From contig NZ_AUFB01000001.1 of NCBI RefSeq assembly GCF_000426285.1, positions 434,001-498,000 of the forward strand: a DNA stretch of 64,000 bases, read 5' to 3'. A program made the position numbers and the translations under genes. Source of the DNA: Rhizobium leucaenae USDA 9039. Its GTDB lineage: Bacteria; Pseudomonadota; Alphaproteobacteria; Rhizobiales; Rhizobiaceae. Each line of letters starts with the position of its first letter. The first letter of the stretch is position 1. The notes beneath the pieces were generated by a model that was not told the DNA's origin, searched no databases, and saw only the letters and a list, made by a program, of their open reading frames with translations. Of this stretch, positions 16,428 to 24,292 are shown in pieces.

Positions 16428-17012
16428 ATGGTTGAGCGAAAACCGACCGCCGAGCGGCTCAGTCTCTTTTCCGATGGCGTTTTTGCGATCATCATCACGA
16501 TTCTCGTTCTGGAACTTCGGCCGCCGCATGAGGCAAGTTTCACTGCATTGAAGGAACTCTGGCCGGAGGGCTTGAGCTATGCAGTCAGCTATTGGTTCCT
16601 CGCGGTGGTATGGATCAATCATCATCATGTGCTGCGCTTTGCAGAGACGGCGACCCCGCGGCTTATCTGGGCCAATTTTGCCCATCTGTTCTCCGTCTCC
16701 CTCATTCCTTTCACGACGGCGTGGATCGCCGACAGCGACCTCGGCTCAGCACCAGTGACGCTTTACGCCCTGGTCTTCGTTGCCGTGAACGTGACATATC
16801 TTGCGCTGTGTTGGGAAGCTGTGGACCGCCCCTCCCATGAGAATTCATCCGATCGCATCCGGCGAATGATGCGCATGCGATCACTGGCGACGATCGTGCT
16901 GTTTCTGAGCGCCGCATTGATTGCCCTGTGGTCTCCTGCGCTTGGCCTCGGCGTTATCGTTTTCTGTCTGTTGCTTTACGTCCGACCCGATGTTTCCGAG
17001 GTGAGTACTTAA
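16428..17012 (+). CDS. TMEM175-family (DUF1211) potassium-channel-like membrane protein
   Basis: 194 residues with about six membrane helices. The first helix carries the family signature LFSDGVFAIIITILVLEL (FSD motif), whose residues line the pore in bacterial and lysosomal TMEM175 channels. Bacterial members have only one six-helix repeat and work as tetramers. The second signature, WINHHHVLRF in helix 3, is also present. It lies divergent to the CGNR gene. Confidence 0.85.
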   Translation: MVERKPTAERLSLFSDGVFAIIITILVLELRPPHEASFTALKELWPEGLSYAVSYWFLAVVWINHHHVLRFAETATPRLIWANFAHLFSVSLIPFTTAWIADSDLGSAPVTLYALVFVAVNVTYLALCWEAVDRPSHENSSDRIRRMMRMRSLATIVLFLSAALIALWSPALGLGVIVFCLLLYVRPDVSEVST

Positions 17013-17032
17013 CAAATCCGCCGCTTGATTAA

Positions 17033-17236
17033 CCTCCTCATAGCGCTGGAAGCGCCGGCCCGCAGCGCTTCATGGCAGAACGCATGGGCGCCCGGATCCG
17101 GTCCGTTGCCGCTGATCACACGCCTTCGATTACCAATCCGCGCGCCGTCGTAGAGATCATCGCGGAAGCGGTTACTCATCATGAAATTCCGAAACACGAA
17201 GCCAGCGGCCCGACAGAAATAACTTATGAACAATAA
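17033..17236 (+). pseudogene. C-terminal relic of an alpha/beta hydrolase
   Basis: The frame reads AGPQRFMAERMGARIRSVAA, then DHTPSITNPRAVVEIIAEAV, which is the typical end of alpha/beta hydrolases (the FMAERxGA helix, the catalytic-His strand with DHTP, and the last helix). No start codon or upstream catalytic part precedes it; a stop lies directly before the segment. It therefore looks like the tail left after a deletion that removed the front of the gene. The family match is by memory of the pattern. Confidence 0.55.
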
Positions 17237-17274
17237 GTGACCCGGGAGCGTTTCTCCGCCAGGAGGAATGCGCC

Positions 17275-17460
17275 ATGAAGAGTTTGCAAAACCGACAGGT
17301 CAAAAGGCCCGGCCCCCGTGAGCTGGACGTTGAGAAACATTGCAAGAAGCACGGCGTTGACGCAGCCGAAACCAAAAAACTGGTCAAGCTATTGGGTCGG
17401 CACGCTCCATTGCATGAGTTACACGCAAACGCACCGCCGAAACAACCTCGGTGGCGGTAA
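17275..17460 (+). CDS. Small basic hypothetical protein (possibly DUF3606-like)
   Basis: 61 residues, Lys/His-rich, with a helix-turn-helix-sized helical pair (DVEKHCKKHGVDAAETKKLVKLL shortened here by its ends). The pattern of a short helix, G-V/T, then a second helix resembles DUF3606 proteins, but the match is weak. A strong AGGAGG precedes the ATG by eight bases, so the gene is credible. A degenerate stress-promoter-like element (TGAAC-N17-CGTT) lies at 17227-17252. Confidence 0.55.
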   Translation: MKSLQNRQVKRPGPRELDVEKHCKKHGVDAAETKKLVKLLGRHAPLHELHANAPPKQPRWR

Positions 17461-17660
17461 TGTCTCGCCGGCGGATACATGCTCCGATGCGATCACGGTC
17501 AAGGTCGACTTGGCGTCCGCCTTTGCGTTTGAACTCTGCGGGTGACCTGCTCGCGATGTAAAACGGCTCCCGTTTACCCGCTCGTCACGACGGACTTCCT
17601 TGCCTGCGAAGACGTTGAAGAAGCAGATGCATGAACATCGTCCTAGGCGTACAATTACGC

Positions 17661-17885
17661 ATGGATAAGCAACTGGTAGAACAACATTTAAAAATGGCGA
17701 AGCAGCACGTGGCCCAGGGCCGCAGACATATCGCGCGGCAAAAGCAAATCATTGTCAAACTTAGGCGAGGCCAACACGACACTTCGCAAGCCCGCCAGCT
17801 CCTATCGACGTTTGAGGAACTGCAGCTCATGCATATTGCCGAACGAAACCGCCTCCAAAAGGAATTGGAGTCGATGAGGCCTTAG
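17661..17885 (+). CDS. Small coiled-coil protein of a rhizobial family
   Basis: 74 residues, almost entirely helical and charged: MDKQLVEQHLKMAKQHV, then RRHIARQKQIIVKLRRGQHD, then a second helix with ARQLLSTFEELQLMH. I recognise it as a small family common in Rhizobium. A paralog with the same pattern (HV..G...V.RQ...I..L...GH....A..LL.TF) is encoded at 56098-56364. Function unknown. The frame opens ten codons earlier, but the family starts at MD and neither start has a good ribosome site. Confidence 0.6.
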   Translation: MDKQLVEQHLKMAKQHVAQGRRHIARQKQIIVKLRRGQHDTSQARQLLSTFEELQLMHIAERNRLQKELESMRP

Positions 17886-18114
17886 GCTCATCCGCGTCAT
17901 CGCCACCTTGCAAAGGCTAGCCCTCGTCCCCATTTAATGCCGTGACGGCTGCGAAGCCGCGCAACCTCATGTGTCGCGCCGAAGCCGATGCTTCTCCAGA
18001 ACGCTGGCAAAAGCATCAGTCCGCAGCCAACGTGCCCACCGCTCATTTGCGTGATGGGCGTTTCCGCTATTCCTTATCATTTGCGCTGACTGGACGGTCG
18101 GCGGAGGACTTCAA
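17886..18114 (+). other. Intergenic gap
   Basis: 229 bases, no supported gene, repeat or promoter. Confidence 0.4.
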
Positions 18115-18267
18115 TTGAATAAATCAAACATCGCTGCCGCGCCCGCGGCGGTGAAGCCGCGCGAGCGCGATGAGGCTGTGAACCGGCCCGACAACAACTG
18201 GAAACCATATCCCTGCCTTCTCACACGCCGCGAATTGCAGGAATTGGTCGCCGAACAGCTCGGCTGA
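18115..18267 (+). CDS. Very small conserved-looking protein, TTG start
   Basis: 50 residues beginning with TTG six bases after GGAGG. The C-terminal half, [22 protein letters not shown], has the look of a small rhizobial family (WKPYPC.LTR.EL....EQ) that I recall from related genomes, while the N-terminus is variable. Function unknown. It lies 40 bases upstream of the S21 gene and may be cotranscribed with it. Confidence 0.55.
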   Translation: MNKSNIAAAPAAVKPRERDEAVNRPDNNWKPYPCLLTRRELQELVAEQLG

Positions 18268-18307
18268 TCGACAGCCGCTTACCAACCCCAACGACAAGGA
18301 GAACAAA

Positions 18308-18544
18308 ATGCAGGTTTTGGTCAGAGACAATAATGTCGAACAGGCGCTCAGAGCGCTGAAAAGAAAGATGCAGCGCGAAGGGCTGTTCCGGGAAATGAAA
18401 GAACGGCGGGCCTACGAGAAGCCTTCCGAACGCCGCATTCGGGAAAGAGCACAGGCGATCAGCCGGCAGCGCAAAGCCGCTCGGAAGAAGATGCAGCGCG
18501 AAGGCCTCATCGCTTCGGCCAAACGAAGATCATCGGCACGATAG
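18308..18544 (+). CDS. rpsU: Ribosomal protein bS21 (paralog)
   Basis: 78 residues, highly basic, starting [20 protein letters not shown], the typical rhizobial bS21 sequence, with AAGGAG before the ATG. S21 lies near the anti-Shine-Dalgarno end of 16S rRNA and affects initiation. Rhizobia often have extra S21 copies; the setting here, among tiny genes and relics on what seems a secondary replicon, suggests this is an accessory copy. The C-terminus repeats the phrase KMQREGL seen near residue 20. Confidence 0.9.
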   Translation: MQVLVRDNNVEQALRALKRKMQREGLFREMKERRAYEKPSERRIRERAQAISRQRKAARKKMQREGLIASAKRRSSAR

Positions 18545-18606
18545 AGAACGAACGACCGCCCGAGCCGCCCTTCGATGCGGCGGCTCGGAGTTGAAGGAAA
18601 GGTTGA

Positions 18607-18804
18607 ATGATGGACGAATTGTATAGCGTGACCGTTTCTGAAGAGCGGCTAGAGGATTGCCGCGATGTCATTGAACCCGACTTGCAAGATCTGATCGAAC
18701 GAACGATCAGATCCGGCTTCTCGCGTGAAGAGGTGTTGATCGCGATCAGCGAATTGACGGCCGAGGATTTCGCGACCGTTACAAACGTCCCGAGCGTTCA
18801 TTGA
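18607..18804 (+). CDS. Small acidic hypothetical protein
   Basis: 65 residues, acidic and helical (SGFSREEVLIAISELTAED), with AAGG before the first of two consecutive ATG codons. No recognised domain. It follows the S21 gene by about 60 bases on the same strand and may belong to the same transcript. Confidence 0.55.
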   Translation: MMDELYSVTVSEERLEDCRDVIEPDLQDLIERTIRSGFSREEVLIAISELTAEDFATVTNVPSVH

Positions 18805-18861
18805 AGCCGGCCGGACCGGGAACGCGCCTGCCGCAGCAATCGGATTGGAACAATCAAATCG

Positions 18862-19095
18862 CACTTCGATCTTGCGGAATATCATATCCCGACCCAGGCA
18901 GACGTCGAACACATCGAGGTAATCTTCGGGGATGTACACGACCCCCAGCCCGATCGGTGTCAAGGGCGTTGGCGAAATCGACATCTTTGGCTAGCAGCCG
19001 CAGTATCGAACGCAATCTTCCACGCGACCGGAAAGCGCATCCGTCATTTTCCGATAACGATCGACAAAATTCTCGAACGGGAGGAGAAAGCCTGA
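18862..19095 (+). pseudogene. C-terminal relic of a xanthine dehydrogenase-family Mo-binding subunit (PaoC-like)
   Basis: In one frame the sequence reads DLAEYHIPTQADVEHIEVIF then VHDP; it shifts by one base to PIGVKGVGEIDIFG, then shifts again to LAAAVSNAIFHATGKRI and RHFPITIDKIL before the stop. These three pieces in order are the end of molybdenum-binding aldehyde/xanthine dehydrogenase subunits such as PaoC/YagR. Only the last 75 or so of about 730 residues remain and there are two frameshifts, so the gene is dead. The rest of the operon is absent. Confidence 0.8.
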
Positions 19096-19120
19096 ACGGG
19101 GTGCGACGCACCGGGCTGCG

Positions 19121-19603
19121 TCAACGGATGGGAGACTCGATCAATCGAGCAAGCAGTCCCTTCAACTCCGGCTCCTGCACTCTTAAGGCAGCTTCCAAAG
19201 GTGACAGCCATTCCGTGGTACGTTGTTTGCGTTCCGGAAATTTGCTGCACACCTTCTCGACTTCCAAAAGATGGACTTCGACCATCGACGGCGTGGCGTT
19301 TTCCGCATCTAAAACCTTGAGATATGTGTAGTAACCAAAAGGCTTTTTCTTGGCCTTGCCTTTAACCCCGGCCTCTTCCCAAGCCTCGCGCTCCGCAACC
19401 TCGTTCGGTTTCAAACCCTTGATCGGCCATCCCTTGGGAATGGTCCAACGATGCGTTTCGCGTGTGGTGATAAGGAGAACTTCGATGGCTCCATCAGCGC
19501 CCGTGCGAGAGCAGATCGCTCCGAATTGTTCGACCATCTCGCCATTCATCATTGTTTCCGCATAGGCTGCAAGGCGTGCAAGATGGGGTTCGTTCTTAGT
19601 CAT
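19121..19603 (-). CDS. Nudix hydrolase (diphosphoinositol-polyphosphate-phosphatase-like)
   Basis: 160 residues with WTIPKGWPIKGLKPNEVAER followed by EAWEEAGV, the Nudix box of the rhizobial KGWP subfamily. REAWEEAG supplies the metal-binding glutamates; the first Glu of the classical box is not conserved, as in many members. Substrates in this group are nucleoside diphosphate derivatives or polyphosphates. The frame is open 63 codons further up, but the family begins at MTKNEP. A GGAAC-N16-AGTT element lies 156 bases upstream. Confidence 0.85.
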   Translation of the reverse strand: MTKNEPHLARLAAYAETMMNGEMVEQFGAICSRTGADGAIEVLLITTRETHRWTIPKGWPIKGLKPNEVAEREAWEEAGVKGKAKKKPFGYYTYLKVLDAENATPSMVEVHLLEVEKVCSKFPERKQRTTEWLSPLEAALRVQEPELKGLLARLIESPIR

Positions 19604-19758
19604 GTAGTCTCGCAGGGTTCCTAATAAATATGACGCCCGCCGTCCTTCGACCAACAAACCTGCCGTCGGCAGAGGCGAACAGTCGCCAACGGCAGGCTTC
19701 CATGGCCGCATGAGGCGTGCGGCACCTTGAGCAAGGATGACCACCTCGCGGGCATTCG

Positions 19759-19783
19759 AACTGCCGCTGAAAGCATTTGTTCC
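19759..19783 (-). promoter_or_regulatory. Candidate sigma-EcfG promoter, Nudix gene
   Basis: GGAAC-N16-AGTT on the minus strand, 156 bases upstream of the Nudix start. Matches GGAAC-N16/17-CGTT except for the least conserved base. Confidence 0.45.
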
Positions 19784-19954
19784 CGGTAACAACCTCGCGT
19801 GCCGGCCGCAACCACCAGCCTTTGTTCACCGTTTGACGCCCACAAGGTGGCGAGTGCCACACATAAGTTTGGTGGCGCATCGAACGTTATAGGACCTTAG
19901 TCCGAAGGCCCTGGGACCAAAGTCTTACCCCCTCCCGACTGAAGCCTCAAAACA

Positions 19955-19979
19955 GGAACAGAGCCGGTTCTCAGTTGTT
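19955..19979 (+). promoter_or_regulatory. Candidate sigma-EcfG promoter, DUF1236 gene
   Basis: GGAAC-N16-TGTT, 53 bases upstream of the ATG of the first exported DUF1236 protein. Confidence 0.55.
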
Positions 19980-20031
19980 TTATCAAAGCTCCGTTACCCG
20001 CGGACGAACAGGAAATACAAAGGAGAAACTG

Positions 20032-20430
20032 ATGAAAACGAAAGTATTTGGTGTGGCAGCCCTCTCCCTTGCATTAGCGAGCGGGTATGCCTTCGCACAA
20101 TCGTCGACCGTTAATGGCGCCGCAGGCGGGGCAGTAACGGGTGCCATCGTAGGCGGTCCGGTAGGAGCCGCAGTCGGTGGTGTTGCGGGTGCTATTGTCG
20201 GCACCGCGATCGATCCGCCGCCGCAGAAGGTCGTAACATACGTGCAAGAACAGCCGATGCCTGAGGACTCGGTTGTGGTCAGGGAAAAGGTGGTCGTTGG
20301 TCAGCCGCTGCCCGAAACCGTCAGAGTAAGAACGATTCCGGAAAATCCGAAATACGCCTACGCGGTAGTAAACCACGAGCGCGTAATCGTTGAGCCATCC
20401 TCGCGGAAAGTGATCAGGGTGCTCAACTGA
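20032..20430 (+). CDS. Exported DUF1236 protein with glycine-zipper
   Basis: 132 residues. A Sec signal peptide (about 1-22, ending GYAFAQS) is followed by a Gly/Ala-rich zipper (AAGGAVTGAIVGGPVGAAVG) that could pack against or enter a membrane, and a C-terminal DUF1236 domain (SVVVREKVVVGQPLPETVRV, YAVVNHERVIVEPSSRKVI). DUF1236 proteins are periplasmic or envelope proteins of unknown function, frequent in Rhizobiales and often induced by stress. AAGGAG precedes the start. A second DUF1236 protein is encoded two genes downstream. Confidence 0.85.
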   Translation: MKTKVFGVAALSLALASGYAFAQSSTVNGAAGGAVTGAIVGGPVGAAVGGVAGAIVGTAIDPPPQKVVTYVQEQPMPEDSVVVREKVVVGQPLPETVRVRTIPENPKYAYAVVNHERVIVEPSSRKVIRVLN

Positions 20431-20537
20431 TCGACCATTGGAGAGCCTGAAGGCTCTCCAATAATTCCTCACAAGTAGGACGCAGAACCCGGCGCCTCTT
20501 GGCGCCGCGGCCGGCGTGTGCCCGGAATGGAGAAAGA

Positions 20538-20789
20538 ATGAAGAAACTTCTTATCGCATGCGCGCTCGCAGCGGGCGCGTTGACGACGATGGCAGTTCCG
20601 ACCCACGCCCGGTCGGCCGCGATCACAACCAATGATAGCTCCGGCTATTATAACGAGGGCTATCACTCCGCATCGACCTATCGCGTCGGAGAAGATGTCC
20701 GTCATCATCATGTCCATTGCATGAGCAGGACCGTGGAAACGCATCATCATGGCCGGCTTATCGTGAAGCAACAGCGCTTTTGCCGCTGA
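20538..20789 (+). CDS. Small exported His-rich protein
   Basis: 83 residues with a Sec signal peptide (about 1-26, cleavage near THARS). The mature part is Tyr/Ser-rich, then histidine-rich (VRHHHVHCMSRTVETHHHGR) with two cysteines, one at the C-terminus (RFCR). This could bind metal ions or heme in the periplasm, but no family is recognised. It sits between the two DUF1236 genes, with a good AGAAAG/GGAG ribosome site. Confidence 0.7.
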   Translation: MKKLLIACALAAGALTTMAVPTHARSAAITTNDSSGYYNEGYHSASTYRVGEDVRHHHVHCMSRTVETHHHGRLIVKQQRFCR

Positions 20790-20819
20790 CTGGCAACAGT
20801 GCACTAGAAGGAGTTCAAG

Positions 20820-21596
20820 ATGACTCGCAATCTGTTCTACATTCTCTTGGCGTCCGCCGCGCTTAGCCTCTCCCCAGTGGCTCACTCCGTTGCGACTGCG
20901 CAAGAGTCACAAGATTCCACCGTCCTGCCGAAAACCGGTACGTCCAAGAGCAAATCCGGTGAGATGAAGACGCAGGGTGAAACGAAGACCCAAAGTGAGA
21001 CGAAGACACAGGGCGGAACGACGGCACAAAGCACGTCGGGCACTTCCGACGATTCGTCGCAAACCACACTGCCGAAGGCGAAATCATCGACCAAGCAGCA
21101 GACGACCGGAGAGAACGGCTCGTCAGACACTCAGTCGACAGGCAAAACTAAGACCGAAACGACTCAGAAGTCCGGAACGAGCACCGACACTCAGAAGCCC
21201 AACACCCAGGAGACCCAACAATCGACGACATCCGGCAAGACGCAAACAGGCACGGATCAGTCGAAATCCATTGACACGTCGAAGACTGGCAGCACCAACA
21301 CCCAGACGAATACCACCCAGAACACTACCTCCAACACCAACATCACCGTCGAGCAGCAAACGCAGGTGCGTGACGTAATCAAGGAATCTCACGTCAAGCC
21401 GGTTCAGGTGTCGGAAGTCAAGACGGTGTCCGTCGGCGCCACCATTCCGCACTCCATAAGGCTCGAGACACTTCCGCCGCGGATCGTCAAGATCGTGCCG
21501 CAATACAAGTCGTATCGGTACTTCGTCCTTGATGACGGCCGCATCATAATCGTCGATCCCGACACGTTTAAGATCGTTTTTGTCTTCACCGCCTGA
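20820..21596 (+). CDS. Exported DUF1236 protein with long Thr/Gln/Ser-rich linker
   Basis: 258 residues: a signal peptide (about 1-27), a low-complexity stretch of about 145 residues built from Thr, Ser, Gln, Lys and Gly with imperfect repeats such as GETKTQSETKTQGG, and a C-terminal DUF1236 domain (about 175-258: RDVIKESHVKPVQVSEVKTV, YRYFVLDDGRIIIVDPDT). The linker probably spans the periplasm or the peptidoglycan. It shares its terminal domain with the protein at 20032-20430. Confidence 0.85.
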   Translation: MTRNLFYILLASAALSLSPVAHSVATAQESQDSTVLPKTGTSKSKSGEMKTQGETKTQSETKTQGGTTAQSTSGTSDDSSQTTLPKAKSSTKQQTTGENGSSDTQSTGKTKTETTQKSGTSTDTQKPNTQETQQSTTSGKTQTGTDQSKSIDTSKTGSTNTQTNTTQNTTSNTNITVEQQTQVRDVIKESHVKPVQVSEVKTVSVGATIPHSIRLETLPPRIVKIVPQYKSYRYFVLDDGRIIIVDPDTFKIVFVFTA

Positions 21597-21714
21597 CAAG
21601 GCCCAATAGCACCGAGAGCCATCGTAACATCAGAAAATGCGATGACTCTCTCGCCGCGTTTCCGTGATATTGCCGAGTTGAAGCAAAATCTTACGGGGTT
21701 GCCGCGCTGGCTTC

Positions 21715-21739
21715 GGAACCAGTCAGCCCATCGCGAGTT
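21715..21739 (+). promoter_or_regulatory. Candidate sigma-EcfG promoter, NRAMP-related gene
   Basis: GGAAC-N16-AGTT, 71 bases upstream of the first possible start codon of the transporter. Confidence 0.45.
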
Positions 21740-21809
21740 CGGCTTTCCGAGAATGGGGAGCCGATGTGAAGATTCCAGAATATCAGCGTAGATCGTTTTT
21801 GCCACCACG

Positions 21810-23141
21810 ATGGATGGCAACCATCGTGACCCGCTCGCGCGGGCGGCCAGCCTGATGCGGCAGCAATCCTCCCAAGATGTTCGCGATAAAGAGAACTCCG
21901 GCCTCGGCAACGCCCTCGGCCGGGGTTTCATTTCCGGGGCGGCCGATGACGATCCGTCAGCCATAGGCACCTATGCCAGTGCAGGCGCCCGTTTCGGGCT
22001 GGATATCCTTTGGACAGCGCCTGTCACCCTGCCGATGATGTTCACCATCGTCTATCTTTCCTCCAAGCTCGGTCAGGTATCGGGCCGAGGCCTGTTCCAG
22101 GCGATCCATGACTTCTATCCCCGCTGGCTACTATGGCTTGTTCTGACAGGCGTCGTCCTCGGCAATATGATAGAAGCCGCCGCGGACCTCGGGGGCATGG
22201 CCGCTTCGATCGGCATCTTCGCGCCACTGCCTACTCCGCTGCTTGTAACGATCACCGCGGGAGTCATTTTCGCTCTGCAGGTCTTCGGCTCCTACACGCT
22301 GATCCGCAACATCTTCCGCTGGCTCGCGCTGACGTTGGTCGCCTACGTGGCGGCCGCCTTTCTCGCAAAGCCTGACCTGATATCGACGTTAAAAGGCACA
22401 TTCGTGGTATCGCTCGAATTCAACAAGGATTTCCTCTCCATACTCGTCGCCATCATCGGCACGACGCTTTCCGCCTATCTCTATACCTGGCAGTCCAACG
22501 AGGAGGTCGAGGAGAAGATAGCGGACGGGCAGACAACCTTGAATGAGCGTAAGGGCACCAGCAACCGCGAACTGCGACGTTCCCGTCGCGACATCCTGAT
22601 CGGCATGTCATTTTCCAATATGATCATGTATTTCATCATTCTTTGCACCGGCGCAACGCTGCATGCCAATGGTCAAACCGAGATCGAGACGGCGGCGCAG
22701 GCGGCGGAGGCGCTGAAGCCGATTGCCGGCGATGCGGCGGGCTATCTCTTTGCCGCCGGCGTGGTTTCCGTCGGCTTTCTCGCAGTGCCCGTCATGACGA
22801 CGGGCGCCGCCTACGATCTCGCCCAGTCGTTCGGTTGGAAAGGAAGTCTCCACGCGACCGCGCGTGAAGCGCCTATTTTCTACGTCATCATCGCCGCCGT
22901 CACGGCGGTTGCGGTCGCGATGAATTTTCTCGGTTTCAATCCGATGAAGGCGCTGGTGTGGTCAGGTATCGTCCAGGGCTTTTCGACGCCGCCGCTCCTG
23001 CTGCTCATCGTGCTGATGACCAACAACCGGAAGATTATGGGCGACAAGGTCAATTCGCGGGGATTGAATATCATGGCCTACATAACGACAGCCGCGATCT
23101 TCTCGGCGAGCATCGGGCTCGTGGTGAGCTGGTTTCTCTGA
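21810..23141 (+). CDS. NRAMP-related divalent metal transporter
   Basis: 443 residues, about 11 membrane helices. The first-helix metal motif DPGN of true NRAMP proteins is replaced by DDDPSAIG, and the sixth-helix MPH motif is absent (IIGTTLSAYLYTWQSNEEVEE), so it belongs to the NRAMP-related branch whose ions (Mn, Mg or others) are less certain. A second, different NRAMP-related gene is at 57466-58683. The start is open: two ATG codons near 21810 lack a ribosome site, and an ATG 15 codons on is possible. Confidence 0.85.
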   Translation: MDGNHRDPLARAASLMRQQSSQDVRDKENSGLGNALGRGFISGAADDDPSAIGTYASAGARFGLDILWTAPVTLPMMFTIVYLSSKLGQVSGRGLFQAIHDFYPRWLLWLVLTGVVLGNMIEAAADLGGMAASIGIFAPLPTPLLVTITAGVIFALQVFGSYTLIRNIFRWLALTLVAYVAAAFLAKPDLISTLKGTFVVSLEFNKDFLSILVAIIGTTLSAYLYTWQSNEEVEEKIADGQTTLNERKGTSNRELRRSRRDILIGMSFSNMIMYFIILCTGATLHANGQTEIETAAQAAEALKPIAGDAAGYLFAAGVVSVGFLAVPVMTTGAAYDLAQSFGWKGSLHATAREAPIFYVIIAAVTAVAVAMNFLGFNPMKALVWSGIVQGFSTPPLLLLIVLMTNNRKIMGDKVNSRGLNIMAYITTAAIFSASIGLVVSWFL

Positions 23142-23221
23142 AGCGTACCGCGCCTTGCTCTCCGCCGGCCGATGCTCCGTTCGCCCGTTGCCGGCCCTGC
23201 CCCGTACCCAGCATGGCGCCA

Positions 23222-23246
23222 GGAACATTCGAAACTCCAGGATGTT
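23222..23246 (+). promoter_or_regulatory. Candidate sigma-EcfG promoter, 53-residue membrane protein
   Basis: GGAAC-N16-TGTT, 45 bases upstream of the small gene at 23292. Confidence 0.5.
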
Positions 23247-23291
23247 CGGGCTCTCGAACCCTACGCGACAGCAATGGAAGGATAAACGGCG

Positions 23292-23453
23292 ATGCCATCC
23301 TTGGAGCACGGAAAGTACCGCGCGTTGATCGTCTATATCGTGATGATTGCCGTCGCCGCATGCATTCTGATCGCAGGCGCAATAACCTTTCGCGAGCGCC
23401 AGCCGGAGCGGCCCGGGCAGCCATCACCGCATGCCCTCGACCAGTCGCAATAA
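23292..23453 (+). CDS. 53-residue single-pass membrane protein
   Basis: Short frame with ATG ten bases after AAGGA. One membrane helix (about 11-30: LIVYIVMIAVAACILIAGAI) is followed by a charged Arg/Pro/Gln tail. No family recognised. Its reality is supported by the ribosome site and by a stress-type promoter element 45 bases upstream. It lies between the NRAMP-related gene and the convergent methyltransferase gene. Confidence 0.6.
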   Translation: MPSLEHGKYRALIVYIVMIAVAACILIAGAITFRERQPERPGQPSPHALDQSQ

Positions 23454-23519
23454 TATTCTGCGGCGCCTTTTGGTTGCCATCGCCCTTCCGCAAGTCGGCT
23501 GAAGGCAGGCTCGTTTCCG

Positions 23520-24290
23520 TCAGCCAGCATTGGATCGGCTGACAACGGAAGGGATTTCGATGGCGCAGTCACGCTCGCCGCACCCAAGCAGATAGACCTC
23601 GGGCTCGGGATTTTGAAGTATGATAAAGCTGGCGCTTCGAAGCATCGCTTCCGCTGCCGCCTTGTTCGGAATGAACCAGTTTGTCGGGTCGCCGGCATAG
23701 CGGTTCTCGATGAAGAACAGCTTCGGATAATCGGGCCGGTCGAAGATGCTACGCTCGGAAAAATCGTAATCGTTCGCCAGTTCCGGAATTGTCTCTGCGC
23801 CGCGCTGCATGCACTGAAACAGCATGAGGTCGCGGACGACGTGCTCACGAAGCAGATCCAAGGCAAGAAGAGGATGACGGAGGTGATAGAGGACACCCAT
23901 GAAAATCACGAGATCGAATTTTTCTTTGAGCTGCGCGATGTCATAGACGGACATCTGGCGAAGTTCGATATCGACTCCGCTTTGGGCCGCCACGAACTCT
24001 GCCTGGCGGAGATAATGCGGATCGGTATCGATGGCGACCACACGGTCGGCGTTGCGCCGTTTCATTTCCAGTGAATAAAAGCCTGCATTGCAGCCGATAT
24101 CCAGGACGCTCCAGCCTTTGAGATCTGCCGGCACCGCCTCTTTGAAATGCCGCCACTTGAAACTCGGATAATCGCCAAGAAAATGGTCGGGCGCGGTCTC
24201 GATGCCTTCGATCCGAAGATTGTGAAACCAGGGGCCGAGTTCCGCAATTCGTCGGCGCAAGTTTCCGTGCTTTTCCGCGTCGATGGTCAT
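23520..24290 (-). CDS. TIGR04290-type SAM-dependent methyltransferase
   Basis: 256 residues, class I methyltransferase related to the CmoB-like TIGR04290 family. Motif I is WSVLDIGCNAGFYSLEM at about 60-76, the acidic post-I residue lies in VVAIDTDPHYLRQAEF, and FDLVIFMGVLYHLRHP marks motif IV. Family members occur with sugar-modifying clusters, and this is the last gene of the glycosylation operon, two bases after the UDP-xylose synthase-like gene. The substrate is unknown, probably a sugar or glycosylated product. The start MTIDAEKHG was chosen by family pattern and coupling. Confidence 0.8.
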   Translation of the reverse strand: MTIDAEKHGNLRRRIAELGPWFHNLRIEGIETAPDHFLGDYPSFKWRHFKEAVPADLKGWSVLDIGCNAGFYSLEMKRRNADRVVAIDTDPHYLRQAEFVAAQSGVDIELRQMSVYDIAQLKEKFDLVIFMGVLYHLRHPLLALDLLREHVVRDLMLFQCMQRGAETIPELANDYDFSERSIFDRPDYPKLFFIENRYAGDPTNWFIPNKAAAEAMLRSASFIILQNPEPEVYLLGCGERDCAIEIPSVVSRSNAG

Positions 24291-24292
24291 CG

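Larger units (their letters stand above)
19604..20031. other. Divergent promoter region, Nudix and DUF1236 genes
   Basis: 428 bases between two divergent genes. Two outward-facing stress-type promoter elements are present (19759-19783 leftward, 19955-19979 rightward). Otherwise no gene is supported. Confidence 0.5.

Noticed and set aside
17227..17252. TGAAC-N17-CGTT before the small gene at 17275
   Set aside because: The -35 part has a mismatch in a position that is constant in the other elements, and it overlaps the relic's end; only mentioned with the gene.
18801..19331. 176-codon plus-strand frame starting in the small gene at 18607
   Set aside because: Its sequence is Arg/Ser-rich noise; the true signal in this stretch is the PaoC relic in the other two frames and the Nudix gene on the minus strand.
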